A program made the position numbers and the translations under genes. From Streptomyces venezuelae (GTDB lineage Bacteria; Actinomycetota; Actinomycetes; Streptomycetales; Streptomycetaceae): a DNA stretch of 64,000 nt. Of this stretch, positions 1 through 8,392 are shown in pieces; within the stretch, counting starts at the first letter, position 1; each line of letters opens with the position of its first letter. The notes beneath the pieces are model-generated. The model did no database searches, was not told where the DNA came from, and saw only the letters and a program-made list of their open reading frames with translations. The stretch is from contig NZ_CP029194.1 of the NCBI RefSeq assembly GCF_008642375.1, forward strand, positions 62,001 through 126,000, in the 5' to 3' direction.

Positions 1-421
1 GCAGCGCAGGGCAGAACTGGACACGTCGACGCCGGACGGGTAGCAAGCGTGCCAAGCCTCAGGTGGAGAGCTGTTTCTTGGTCGAAAACCCATCTACCAG
101 TGGCTTCACCTGTCTGTAAGCCCAACCGCTAAACCCGGCAGCCCGGTTGGAAAGCCCTCACTCACCCTCAGGGAACTGATCAGCCGGCCAAGTCCTGAGG
201 CGTTCCGCTTGTTGCGCTTTGCGCAGGGCCGCCGACCATCTGTCCCATTCCGTCGAGCACGGCAGCACGCACATCACCGACAGCAACCGCACCTTGTTCC
301 ACTCTGCGATTGATCGCCCGAAAATGGAGTCACCGTCTTTGACGCATACATGCCAGTCTGCTCTGCGGCGCCATGTCTTCGATCGCGGACGCGGTCGGGG
401 CGTCGACATTGGGGGAACTAC
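1..421. other. No confident gene
   Basis: No gene can be supported here. A short minus-strand open frame at 158-409 contains a Trp-rich stretch that could be the end of a decayed gene, but it has no clear ribosome binding site or family match. The last 12 bases hold the ribosome binding site (GGGGGAA, 410-416) of the metalloprotease gene starting at 422. Confidence 0.4.
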
Positions 422-1219
422 ATGTTACGAGCAGCCAGACCCATGGTCGGACTGGTCGGCCTCATGCTGATGCTGATGGGGCTGACGGTGCCGCAAGCTG
501 CTGCCGATCCGCTGCGCGGCACAGACCCTAAGACCGCTGTCGCCCAGCACGACGAAGCGGTGTACGTCGTGCAGGAACGAGAGGACGGCACCGTCTACAC
601 CGCCATCTACGAGCCTGCCGCAGGTGTCACGCCCGATGAGCTGAGGGCGTCACTGCGGCGCCAAGGCATCCGCGGTGTGCAGGACGCAGAACCGACAGCC
701 ACAGCCGGCCTCGGGACACTCGGCTGTTCCCCGATCGTCGGAACCGCGTCCGCGCTGTGCGGTGCCAAGTGGTCCTACGGTGCCTACAACGACCCGCAGG
801 TGTACTTCCTCGACCACACCAGCGACAGTTGGCCGGTGAGCGACGCCCAGGTCGACTGGTACCAGGCGCCCGGCATCGACGCCTACTACCGCTGGTACAC
901 AGCCGGCTGCCCCAGCGGCCGCCACTGCGTGCACACCTACAGCGGAAGCTACGGAACCGACTGGTACGGCCAGACCTCGTACACCACCTCCGGCGGGTAC
1001 TTCGTGGACGGTTCAGTCGTCGTGAGGCTCAACGATCAGGTTACGCCGAACACCTACGCGGCACGGCGCAGCGTCGCGTGCCATGAGATGGGCCACGCAC
1101 TGGGGCTGGATCACAACGGGTCGACCAACAGCTGCATGTCGGTTCCCGAGTTCCCGCAGCACCCGTCGTCCCAGGACTTCTCGGTGCTGAACCTGCTCTA
1201 CCCGAAGGCCGGCACCTGA
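422..1219 (+). CDS. Secreted metzincin-type zinc metalloprotease
   Basis: Predicted 265-residue secreted protease. The start was placed at ATG 422, 5 bases after GGGGGAA, which puts a typical Sec signal peptide at the N terminus (MLRAARP, then a hydrophobic Leu/Met-rich core, then a probable AAA cleavage near residue 27). The catalytic zinc motif HEMGHALGLDH (residues 221-231) matches the metzincin pattern HExxHxxGxxH, and a Met in CMSVP about 10 residues later could be the Met-turn. Several Cys residues suggest disulfides. The gene stands alone: a strong hairpin follows its stop and the flanking IS5 remnant is on the opposite strand. The family is known for extracellular proteolysis; the substrate is unknown. 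An upstream ATG at 350 in the same frame would spoil the signal peptide and was rejected. Confidence 0.85.
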   Translation: MLRAARPMVGLVGLMLMLMGLTVPQAAADPLRGTDPKTAVAQHDEAVYVVQEREDGTVYTAIYEPAAGVTPDELRASLRRQGIRGVQDAEPTATAGLGTLGCSPIVGTASALCGAKWSYGAYNDPQVYFLDHTSDSWPVSDAQVDWYQAPGIDAYYRWYTAGCPSGRHCVHTYSGSYGTDWYGQTSYTTSGGYFVDGSVVVRLNDQVTPNTYAARRSVACHEMGHALGLDHNGSTNSCMSVPEFPQHPSSQDFSVLNLLYPKAGT

Positions 1220-1230
1220 CAGACCTGACG

Positions 1231-1266
1231 TGCTGCCCCCAGCCCAGTGCCGAGCTGGGGGCAGCA
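1231..1266. terminator. Strong hairpin terminator
   Basis: Perfect 13-bp stem (TGCTGCCCCCAGC against GCTGGGGGCAGCA) with a 10-base loop, 11 bases after the metalloprotease stop. There is no U tract, as usual in high-GC actinobacteria. It can also stop transcription arriving from the IS5 remnant on the other strand. Confidence 0.75.
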
Positions 1267-1275
1267 CAGTGCGGG

Positions 1276-2010
1276 TCAGTGAGCGCTTTCCAGCATCGCT
1301 CTGAGCTGGCCAGATGCAGGGCCGGCGCGGCTGGGACCAGGCTTGTGATGCGGGTGGTCGAGCACCGGAGCTTGCGGAGAGGTCGCCAGGACTTGAGGGT
1401 GGCGACGGCTTGGTCGACGAGGGCTCGGATCTTGGCATGGGACCGGTTGACGGCCTTCTCGCCTGGGGAAAGCGTCTCCCACCGGCCCCAGTGCGGGACA
1501 CGGGCAGGACCCCCGGCACCCCGGTAGCCCTTGCCGGCCCAGCAGGTGACGCCGGCGTCCGCGAGAGCGGTGATGTGCCGTGCCGGCAGGCGGCCTGTCA
1601 TCGTGCACGGCCCCCGGGGAGGGCAGGTGAGGCCCACAGCAACCGGCCGGAGGGATCGGCCAGGACCTGCACGTTCATCCTGTACTTCTTGTGCTGGAGC
1701 AAGAAGGCTTGTCCGCAGCGATCCGGTCGATCGGCAGCAGGGTCCCGTCCAGCAGCACGAACGCCTTCGTCGACGCGGTCCGTGCCGCGTCCGCGCCACT
1801 GGGCGCGAGCGTGGCTGCCGCGACTGCCGCGTCGAAATCCACGTCGTAGAAGTACTCGCCGTCGCGGAAGGCACCATCGAGCGCCCCAACGGCATTCAGC
1901 GCCTCGCCCTCCCAGTGACGCACCACGGCTTTGACCGGCCGCGATATCCAACCGCGTACCAGAAAACATCTGTAGGCGTTAGCCCTGCGCTCGTGGTCCT
2001 TAGAACTCAT
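1276..2010 (-). pseudogene. Degenerate IS5-family transposase
   Basis: Remnant of a DDE transposase read right to left and broken into at least three frames. The first piece contains TASTKAFVLLDGTLLPIDRI, the segment with the first catalytic Asp. The next frame has MNVQVLADPSGRLLWASPAL. A third has WAGKGYRGAGG and VNRSHAKIRALVDQAVATLK, covering the second Asp region and the conserved C-terminal helix. The pieces appear in the order expected of a normal transposase of this group, so this is one decayed gene. The usual N-terminal HTH part is not recognisable. No clear terminal inverted repeats were found, so the element is probably truncated as well as frameshifted. Confidence 0.8.
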
Positions 2011-2378
2011 CTCATTTGGTGGTCCGTTGTAGCAGATGAGGGTGTAGGGGGGCCGGTATAGGCGAGGAATCGCTCGACCTTGCGTTCGTGACGGAGGTGG
2101 AGTCGGCGACGGTCAGCGAGTCAGGCCCGTTGTCGGTTCGATGCGAGCCGCTGCGACGTCTCCGAGGTCCTTGCGGCGTCGGGGATTGCCGGCGGATAAG
2201 GGCAGACTGGTCCCTCGGTGATCAGATGGATCACCGAGACCCAGCGGCAGAATGGAACGGCGGCCTGTCACTGACGGACGGCAGTGGATGGATTCCCCGC
2301 ACAGACAGATACCGGCGACGCTCACAGGCTGTCAGGCAGTCGGAGCGCTGCGACTATCAGTACAAGGGGGGAAGAACA
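2011..2378. other. Intergenic, no confident gene
   Basis: About 370 bases between the transposase remnant and the hypothetical gene. Open frames on both strands run through it, but none has a ribosome binding site plus a recognisable sequence. The last 16 bases carry the purine-rich tract AAGGGGGGAAG (2363-2373) that decides the start of the next gene. Confidence 0.4.
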
Positions 2379-2777
2379 GTGATCGAGAACCATCTCGCAA
2401 GGGCAGTGCTCTCCGCCATCATGAGACGGATCGGTCACCCCTACCGGAGGGCCGTCCGGACGCCGTTCCCCGTCGTGCTCGACGCCTCCGGCGCGCAGGA
2501 GGCGCTGCGGACCAGCCTCGGCCGGGAGGCGCAGGTCCGTGCCGCGATCGACGCACTCCCGGTCGAGCCCACCGACTCGCCGTACTCGCCGTTCGGCGCG
2601 ATCGCGTCCGACCCCAGTTACGACGGCGACCCGGCCCTCGTCGAGCCCTCTCCGTTCTTCACCACTTTGCACGGATATGTGCAATGCCAAGGAGCTTTGA
2701 TGACCCCTTGCGAGACGACCCGGCGCACCCTCGCCCCCGGCGGCCGGACGATCACGGTGGCGCTCAGAGGGCGATGA
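2379..2777 (+). CDS. Hypothetical protein
   Basis: Predicted 132-residue protein of unknown function. GTG 2379 was chosen because a strong purine-rich tract (AAGGGGGGAAG) ends 5 bases upstream; longer in-frame starts further up have no such site. The N terminus is basic and amphipathic, the middle is acidic with several Pro and Asp residues, and no signal peptide or membrane segment is visible. The last 14 bases overlap the 3' end of the convergent endonuclease-like gene, so the C terminus may be a read-through tail of a truncated gene. No family was recognised. Confidence 0.4.
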   Translation: MIENHLARAVLSAIMRRIGHPYRRAVRTPFPVVLDASGAQEALRTSLGREAQVRAAIDALPVEPTDSPYSPFGAIASDPSYDGDPALVEPSPFFTTLHGYVQCQGALMTPCETTRRTLAPGGRTITVALRGR

Positions 2778-3912
2778 GCTCTCGTAGGAACTCACGAGCT
2801 TGGTCGAGGGGAACGGTTGGGCTGTAGCCACTCGCGAGCACCTGATTGAACGGGCCCGAGAGCTGGGTGACCCCACGTGACCCTCGGCCCGCCCAGTGGT
2901 GCTGAATCCTCGTCGCCGCGAGAAGTGACCTTTCGAGGACGGGAATCAGCATGGCGCGGACATCTTGGCCAACCACGTCGATGCCGATCACGAGGACTGC
3001 GGCGACGGTGTCGGGCTTCGCGAGGAACCGCAGCATCTTGTCGACGTTGTACGCCTTCGGCGCGGAAGCGCGGTCCAGCAGCTTGGTCTTGATGTCGATG
3101 GAGAGCAGAACGTTCGCGTACCGACGCTCAAGATCGTCGAGCCGGTGCGCGGATCCACCTCCCGTGATGAGTTGCTCGATCTCGTTGCCGCGAAGGTTGA
3201 CGTTGTCGAGCGCGGCGAGCCTGAGGATGGACTGGCGATGTTGCGTCACTGTGGTGACGAGGTCTTGGCCGATGGCAGCGAAGTCCTCAGAGGCCAAAGC
3301 CGCTGCAGCGCGGTTCGGGGCCGCCAGAATCAGTGCCTGATCGTCGGTGCTGGGGTAGAAGCGGACGTCCCGCGGGACGATGGCATTGGTCGCCTCGACG
3401 AGGCGCTCGACGTTGTCATCCCAGGTGAACGCGGCGTGGAGTGCGAACAGTGCGCCGAAGTTGGCCGGGATGTTGGACAGTTCGTCGTACTCCCGGAGGA
3501 TGTCGCTGCCGTTGAAGCTCCCGCGAACGTGGCCGATCCGAAGGTCCCTCGAGCTGTGGCTCACCTTCTTCAACATCGTCGAGTTGGCAAGCAGGAAGTC
3601 CAGTCGATCTCGACGAACGACGACGACGATGAACGGAGCCTGGTCGTGTTGCTGCAACGCCGAGAGGGACAAGATCGTGTTTGAGAAGGAGCCCGCCTGC
3701 GCCTCTGTGAACCGGAGTGCATAGCCGTCGCCAACAAGCACGCTCCGAACGCGCCTTGGCGCGAAGGCGCCAATGAACGCTGCTTGCAGTTCCTGCTTGC
3801 GGGCACTCTGGTCGGACCTCTTGTATGTGACGAGGAAGTCCAGCGCCTCGTGCAACTCGCCATCGCGCACTCGCGGGTCTCGGCCGCTGTCCGGCATATC
3901 TACACCTGTCAC
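2764..3912 (-). CDS. Putative PD-(D/E)xK restriction endonuclease
   Basis: Predicted 382-residue soluble protein. A strand-like hydrophobic run leads into DIKTK at residues 273-277, the D-x-K half of a PD-(D/E)xK nuclease active site. Acidic residues about 20-25 positions earlier (EIEQLI) could supply the other half. The following segment (YNVDKMLRFLA, then VLVIGID) alternates helix and strand as in type II restriction enzymes. The start is GTG 3912, overlapping by 4 bases (GTGA) the stop of an upstream reading frame that has been truncated, so the gene was the distal member of an operon. No intact DNA methyltransferase lies nearby. The endonuclease assignment is inference from the motif and gene arrangement; another nuclease-fold or defence protein is possible. 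Confidence 0.5.
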   Translation of the reverse strand: MTGVDMPDSGRDPRVRDGELHEALDFLVTYKRSDQSARKQELQAAFIGAFAPRRVRSVLVGDGYALRFTEAQAGSFSNTILSLSALQQHDQAPFIVVVVRRDRLDFLLANSTMLKKVSHSSRDLRIGHVRGSFNGSDILREYDELSNIPANFGALFALHAAFTWDDNVERLVEATNAIVPRDVRFYPSTDDQALILAAPNRAAAALASEDFAAIGQDLVTTVTQHRQSILRLAALDNVNLRGNEIEQLITGGGSAHRLDDLERRYANVLLSIDIKTKLLDRASAPKAYNVDKMLRFLAKPDTVAAVLVIGIDVVGQDVRAMLIPVLERSLLAATRIQHHWAGRGSRGVTQLSGPFNQVLASGYSPTVPLDQAREFLRELIAL

Positions 3913-4046
3913 GACGCCTGGTAGTAGTTACGGATGGTTGCAGCCGTGCGCTTTCGGCGCTCGACGAGGAGGATCTGTCCGCGGTACGGCGGCGAAGCGG
4001 GAACGTCGATCACCGCCACATTGTCACTGGACACACCGACACGGCG
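3909..4046 (-). pseudogene. C-terminal remnant of the partner gene upstream of the endonuclease-like gene
   Basis: A minus-strand frame of about 45 residues, closed upstream by a stop (TAG, 4047-4049), whose residues look like a genuine protein end: DNVAVIDVPASPPYRGQIL followed by a basic tail ending IRNYYQAS. Its TGA overlaps the GTG of the next gene by 4 bases (GTGA), the usual sign of translational coupling in a real operon. No start codon with a ribosome binding site exists in this fragment, so it appears to be the 3' end of a gene whose 5' part was lost by recombination. In restriction-modification operons the partner is typically the methyltransferase, but this piece is too short to assign. 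Confidence 0.5.
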
Positions 4047-4144
4047 CTAGCACCACGCCAGCCTGCACGACCTGCTGCCAGCCCTCGCCACCTTCCGCGG
4101 GTGAAGGGCCCCTTCGATAGGGTGACCGTCATCGCCGCAGCCAT

Positions 4145-4197
4145 CCTCACCTTGGAACGTCAACGCTGATGATTCTCATTGCCGTTCCAGGGTGAGG
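4145..4197. terminator. Inverted repeat, probable terminator
   Basis: Arms CCTCACCTTGGAAC (4145-4158) and GTTCCAGGGTGAGG (4184-4197) pair at 13 of 14 positions around a 25-base loop. It lies about 40 bases beyond the stop of the minus-strand SUKH gene, so a terminator is the simplest reading. Because the sequence just beyond it is the broken edge of the restriction operon, it could instead be the end of a lost mobile element. Confidence 0.4.
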
Positions 4198-4235
4198 GCA
4201 GTTTGGCATTGGCCGTCATCCAGTTGGGCACCGGC

Positions 4236-4805
4236 TCACGACCAGACAAGTCGACCTTCGGTGAACCGACAGACCGGGTAGCTTCCATCGGCGATCTTCG
4301 TCAGCGTCTCCGCCACGGAGTCGAAATACTGGGCCATCGACTCGTACTCGCCCGTAACCGTGGGGCCACCCACGAACCAGCTGCCGACGCGCCCGTCCCG
4401 CACATCGATGAACTTTCCCATCCACCCGTCCTGGTCCGACAGGAACGGGATCCACTCGTTACGCCAGAACGGGTAGTCCGGCTGGTCCGGAGGGTCGAAT
4501 CCACAGGACGTGGAGCGGTTCGCGTAGAGCCTCTCCATCGCCCGGATACCCAGAAAGAAGCTTCCCTCGTCGGGGAACCCGTCGAAGCCGCAACACTGCA
4601 CTTCGTCGTCGAAGTCTTCCTCCGGCAGATCCAGATTGTTCTGCAACAGCCACGTCCGCAGGTCCCCATGCAGGGAGATCCCCATCCGTTCCTCGGCTGC
4701 CGCGAGCATCTGTTCCGTAGCGGGCCCTGGCAGATCCGCGTGATCGGCCGGCGCGTGCTCCCGAAGAAGACTCATCACACGCGACCAACTCTCAGCCACA
4801 CTCAT
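4236..4805 (-). CDS. SMI1/KNR4 (SUKH) family protein
   Basis: Predicted 189-residue cytoplasmic protein. The N-terminal helix (residues 1-20) and the segment LPGPATEQMLAAAEERMGI are typical of SUKH proteins, whose helix near residues 30-45 precedes the core sheet. The C-terminal half has WIPFLSDQDGWMGKFIDVRD then VGSWFVGGP, the usual strand pattern with Asp/Gly-rich loops. In bacteria this superfamily is known mostly as immunity proteins against polymorphic or contact-dependent toxins, although solitary regulatory members exist. No toxin gene is adjacent, so this is either an orphan immunity gene or a stand-alone member. ATG 4805 gives the usual family length. Confidence 0.7.
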   Translation of the reverse strand: MSVAESWSRVMSLLREHAPADHADLPGPATEQMLAAAEERMGISLHGDLRTWLLQNNLDLPEEDFDDEVQCCGFDGFPDEGSFFLGIRAMERLYANRSTSCGFDPPDQPDYPFWRNEWIPFLSDQDGWMGKFIDVRDGRVGSWFVGGPTVTGEYESMAQYFDSVAETLTKIADGSYPVCRFTEGRLVWS

Positions 4806-5103
4806 CGTCCTCTGCCCTCTCTACAGGGATGTCTCCGTCCGACTACGCCCCTGTGGAGGTCGAGAAGTACCGGCCGGAGAACCGTGCAGGGATGGTACTT
4901 CGAGCGTGCGTTCCCTCCCTCTCCACGGTCATCTTCCGCCCCGAAGCGCGGGGTCGGACCCTCAGCAAAGTGACCGCCCTTGCCGGACTCCACCTCACCG
5001 CCATCTTCATCTGGTCAGCGAGGTGATCCGAAAGAAACGTCCTAAAGCGTGTTGCAGAAGGTTGTGTCTAGGCAGGTCAGGGCCGGGTTCGGCGCCGTTC
5101 TGG

Positions 5104-5874
5104 TCATGCGGCGAGGGCTAGGTTGTGCATGTGGGCGACGGCTTGGACCGCGTGGTGGAGGCCGTTGCCGCGCTGGCGGCAGTCGCGGAGGATCTTGTAG
5201 TGCTTCATGCGGGCGAAGGCGTGCTCGACGCGGGCCCTGACTTTGCGGTGTTCGGCGTTGTCCTCTTCCTCGCCTGGCAACAAGGCTCGTCCGGGGCGTT
5301 TGCGGTGCGGGACGACAAGGCCGGTTTTGATGTAGGCACCGTCGGCCAGCACGGTCACGCCTTCGCAGTGCCGGGCCAGGTCGGAGTCCCGCCACGCTTT
5401 CGCATCGGCGGTGTTGCCCGGAACAGGCCGGGCCGCGGCGATCACGAGTTTCGTGTCGGCGTCGATGATGACCTGCACGTTCGCCGAGAACCGGTAGTTG
5501 CGCGAGGACGCACCGACCTTCCGGTCGCGGACCGGGATCAGGGTGCCGTCCACGATCCACAACCGCTCGACCGCGTCGGCCGGGCGAGTGGCCGGCTCGA
5601 TCGCCAGCAGCGGCCGCAGCCGCTGGATGACCCGGCACACCGTCGCCGGCGAGCAGCCGAACAGCGGCGCGAGCTGTCGCATGGTGAGGTTCGTGCGGTA
5701 GTACACGGCCACCAGCAGTACCCGCTCCGCCAGCGGCAGACACCACGGCCGGCCACCACCGGGACCGTTCCCGCCGCGCTCCCGGACCACTTTCAGCAGC
5801 CGTTCGAACTGCCGCATCCGCAGGCCCGTGAACGTCTCCACCCACAACGGCTCAGCTCTCAACGCCCCACGCAT
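5104..5874 (-). CDS. IS5-family transposase (element A)
   Basis: Intact 256-residue DDE transposase. The N-terminal half has a helix-turn-helix (LTMRQLAPLFGCSPATVCRV). The catalytic triad is visible as IVDGTLIPV (first Asp), VTVLADGAYIKTG (second Asp) and RARVEHAFARMK (Glu). ATG 5874 gives the normal length for this IS5 subgroup. The gene fills the space between the terminal repeats and has no frameshift, so it may still be active, although the right terminal repeat of the element has been split by element B. The long upstream extension of the frame into element B is antisense to B's transposase and was not used. Confidence 0.85.
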   Translation of the reverse strand: MRGALRAEPLWVETFTGLRMRQFERLLKVVRERGGNGPGGGRPWCLPLAERVLLVAVYYRTNLTMRQLAPLFGCSPATVCRVIQRLRPLLAIEPATRPADAVERLWIVDGTLIPVRDRKVGASSRNYRFSANVQVIIDADTKLVIAAARPVPGNTADAKAWRDSDLARHCEGVTVLADGAYIKTGLVVPHRKRPGRALLPGEEEDNAEHRKVRARVEHAFARMKHYKILRDCRQRGNGLHHAVQAVAHMHNLALAA

Positions 5875-5917
5875 ACAAGGGAAATGCCCGCGCTGCAGCC
5901 TTCTGCAACACGCTTTA

Positions 5918-6807
5918 GGGGGTGTCCGCAAAGTCTGTTGGTCGTTAGTCCGTTCGTGGTGCGACGGCATGAACTGACTGATCAGGCCTGGGCGGTTATC
6001 GAGCCGCTGCTGGCCCCGCCCCGTATGGGCCGTCCCGTCCGGGATCGACGCCAGGTCCTCAACGGCATCCTGTGGAAGCTGTCCACCGGGGCTGCCTGGC
6101 GGGACCTGCCCGAACGTTATGGGCCGTGGAAGACCGTCTATGAACGGTTCCGCCGCTGGTCGGCGGACGGAACCTGGGACCGGCTGCTGGCCCACGTCCA
6201 GCAGCACTCGGACGCGATCGGCGAGGTCGACTGGTCGATCGTCTGCGTCGACTCGACGATCGTCCGGGCCCACCAGCACGCCGCAGGGACCCGAGAAGGG
6301 GGCCCTGGACCGGTGAGGCACTCGGCCGGTCCCGCGGCGGACTGAGCACCAAGATCCACCTCGCCTGCGACGGCCGCGGCCGTCCACTCGCGTTCACGCT
6401 CACCGGCGGGAACGTTAACGACTGCACGCAGTCCGAGCCGGTCATGGCCCGCATCCGCATCGCGCGGTGCGGGCCGGGCAGGCCCCGGACCCGGCCGGAT
6501 CGGGTGCTCGGGGACAAGGGCTACTCGTCGCGGAAGATCCGCGCCTACCTGCGCAGACGCGGCATCGCCTGCACCATCCCCGAACGCGTCGACCAGATCA
6601 GCGGCCGCCGGCGACGCGGCGAGAATCTGTGCCGGCTCGACCGCGCCGTCTACCGGCGCCGCAACGTCGTCGAACGCTGCTTCAACAAGCTCAAACAGAA
6701 CAAGGCCCTCGCCACCCGCTACGACAAACGAGCCCGCCACTACAAAGCCCTGGTCACCCTCACCTGCCTCCGACTATGGCTCCCCACCTGACTTTGCGGA
6801 CACGCCC
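5918..6807 (+). mobile_element. IS5-family (IS427-type) insertion sequence B, nested in element A
   Basis: Terminal inverted repeats GGGGGTGTCCGCAAAGT (5918-5934) and its complement at 6791-6807 match at 16 of 17 positions. A TA dinucleotide flanks each end (5916-5917 and 6808-6809), the target duplication expected for this group. The left TA plus preceding bases and the right TAGG together rebuild the terminal repeat of element A, proving that B inserted into A. The transposase is encoded in two overlapping frames on the plus strand. Confidence 0.85.
5959..6791 (+). CDS. IS427-type transposase encoded in two frames (element B)
   Basis: The first frame starts at GTG 5959 and runs to TGA 6345. 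It encodes the N-terminal domain (LTDQAWAVIEPLL, WRDLPERYGPWKTVYERF) and the first catalytic Asp in VCVDSTIVRAHQHAAGTR. The second frame is open from about 6300 to 6791 and carries GRSRGGLSTKIHLACDG, DKGYSSRKIRAYLRRRG (second Asp) and YRRRNVVERCFNKLKQNKAL (Glu). The switch falls near the purine-rich stretch GAGAAGGGGG (6293-6302). In this IS group a programmed frameshift at such a site normally makes the full transposase, so the two frames are annotated as one gene. If the shift is instead a mutation, the element is dead; the sequence alone does not decide. Confidence 0.75.
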
Positions 6808-6911
6808 TAGGAGTCGTCCGGCCGATCGTGGTCTCGGCCACTGAGGCATGGCGGGGGCTGCAGCTCGTCGAGGGCATGGCCGGCCCAGATGTCGTGTGCC
6901 AGGGTGGCGGT

Positions 6912-7496
6912 ATGGATTGGCAGTCTGAGAGCCCGGAACTCTGGGCGTTTCTGGAGTCCCTGCACGGCGGCGACATCCTGTCCGGCACGGTCGCGGCGAT
7001 CGAACGGTTCGGGGTCTTCGTGGCCCTGGATGACGGGCCTGCCCATCCGCTCTTCCCCGGTGTCGGGTTCATCGTCATCCCCGAACTGTCCTGGCGGCAC
7101 ATCGACGCCCCCACCGATGTCGTTCACGTAGGCCAGCGTGTCTCGTGCGAGCTCCTCCAGTTCGACACCTACCACGCGGAGGCCAGACTGTCCTTGAAGG
7201 CGCTGGAGCCCGACCCCCTGCGGGCTTTCGCCGACCGCACGCCGGTGGGTCAGGAAATCCGCGGGACAGTGGAGAAGACAGTTCCCATCGGCGTCTTCGT
7301 CGAGCTCGGAGACGGGATCGTCGGGCTGATCCCCTCCAGAGAGATCGACGGTCGGCCCGCGGTGAGTCCGGTGGAAGACTTCGAGGCCGGAGAGGAGATC
7401 ACCGTCATCGTCACGGAAATCGACCTGCCGACCCGCCGAATCTTTCTTTCCAGGCCGAAGAACGCCCAGCACGAAGGTGTCGTGCCGGCCACGTGA
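6912..7496 (+). CDS. S1 RNA-binding domain protein
   Basis: Predicted 194-residue protein with two S1/OB-fold repeats. The first begins GDILSGTVAAIERFGVFVAL and the second GTVEKTVPIGVFVELGDGIV followed by GLIPSREI, the standard S1 strand pattern (GxVxxxxxxGVFVxL ... GLIP). S1 pairs bind single-stranded RNA in ribosomal protein S1 and related factors; the role of this small stand-alone version is unknown. ATG 6912 is preceded by GGTGG at 6904-6908. A GTG at 6828 in the same frame would add 28 residues and lies only 20 bases from element B, so the original upstream region may have been replaced by the insertion. A dead transposase follows directly. Confidence 0.7.
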   Translation: MDWQSESPELWAFLESLHGGDILSGTVAAIERFGVFVALDDGPAHPLFPGVGFIVIPELSWRHIDAPTDVVHVGQRVSCELLQFDTYHAEARLSLKALEPDPLRAFADRTPVGQEIRGTVEKTVPIGVFVELGDGIVGLIPSREIDGRPAVSPVEDFEAGEEITVIVTEIDLPTRRIFLSRPKNAQHEGVVPAT

Positions 7497-7527
7497 CGGC
7501 CAGCGTGCTCCAGCCGTTGATGCGAGC

Positions 7528-8267
7528 ATGGGGCGGGGTGATCTGACTGATGCCGAGTGGGAACGGCTGCGGCCATTCCTGCCGGTCAGCAACCGGCGGT
7601 ATGGCAGGTGGCGGGATCACCGGCAGGTGATCGACGGGATCCTGCACCGGGTGCGGACCGGAGTGCAGTGGCGTGACCTGCCCGAACGGTTCGGGCCATG
7701 GAAGACCGTCTGCGAACGCCACCGCCTGTGGTCGGCCGACGGCACCTGGAAGCGTCTGCGCCTGCTCCAGCAGGTCCAAGCCTCAGCCGATGCAGCGGGT
7801 GAGATCGACGGGGACATCTCGGTCGACTCCACCATGTGCAGGCGCATCAGCATGCGGCGGGGGCTCGCGCCGACCCACCGCCGACGTCCGGCTCAAAGGG
7901 GGCCGAGGAGCCAGAACATCAGGACGAAGCGCAGTGGCCGAGTCTGCACGCCCGCCTGGTGGAGGTGGTGCTGGAGGTGAGGACCTGGGCCGTTCACGGG
8001 GCGGGTTCACCACCAAGCTCCACCTGAGCGCGGACAGCCTCGAAACCTGACAGGGTCGCCGCCGACAAGGCGTACAGCAATGAGCCCGTCCGGATCCACC
8101 TGCGGCGCCGGGGCATCCGGCACCCGATCCCCAAGGGCAACACCGTCGAGCGCGCCATCACCAGGCTCAGGCAGCACCGGGCAGTGGCTACCCGCCACGA
8201 CAAGCGCTGTGACGTCTACCTCGGCACCGCCACCGCCCCAGCTCTCACTATCCGGCTCCGGACATGA
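7528..8267 (+). pseudogene. Decayed IS427-type transposase
   Basis: An open N-terminal part from ATG 7528 to 7980 has LTDAEWERLRPFLPV, WRDLPERFGPWKTVCERH and ISVDSTMCRRISM, which corresponds to the DST(x)VRAH catalytic segment with substitutions. The central piece (DLGRSRGGFTTKLHLSADS) is in another frame. The tail (RVAADKAYSNEPVRIHLRRR ... TVERAITRLRQHRAVATRHD) is in a third frame and has an internal deletion removing about 25 residues before the catalytic Glu. It belongs to the same family as element B but is clearly diverged, so it is an older, independent insertion. No terminal repeats were identified. Confidence 0.8.
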
Positions 8268-8392
8268 TCGGCCGGACAAGTCCCAGCCGAGGGACACGGC
8301 CGCCCTCCGCCGACCGGTGACTCGGCGTGGCGACGCGGGGGATCGGGAGCGGATCGGTGATGCTCCCTCCGTCGTGGAAGGAGCGCCCGAGG

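Larger units (their letters stand above)
5041..6811 (-). mobile_element. IS5-family insertion sequence A, interrupted by insertion sequence B
   Basis: The left terminal repeat CCTAAAGCGTGTTGCAGAAGG (5041-5061, 21 bases) is matched inverted by 5899-5917, where the copy stops at ...CGCTTTA because a second IS sits there. The missing TAGG end is found at 6808-6811, just beyond that second IS. The element therefore spans 5041-5917 plus 6808-6811, about 880 bp, with one transposase gene on the minus strand. No convincing target duplication is seen outside the ends, possibly because the flanks have been rearranged. Confidence 0.8.
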
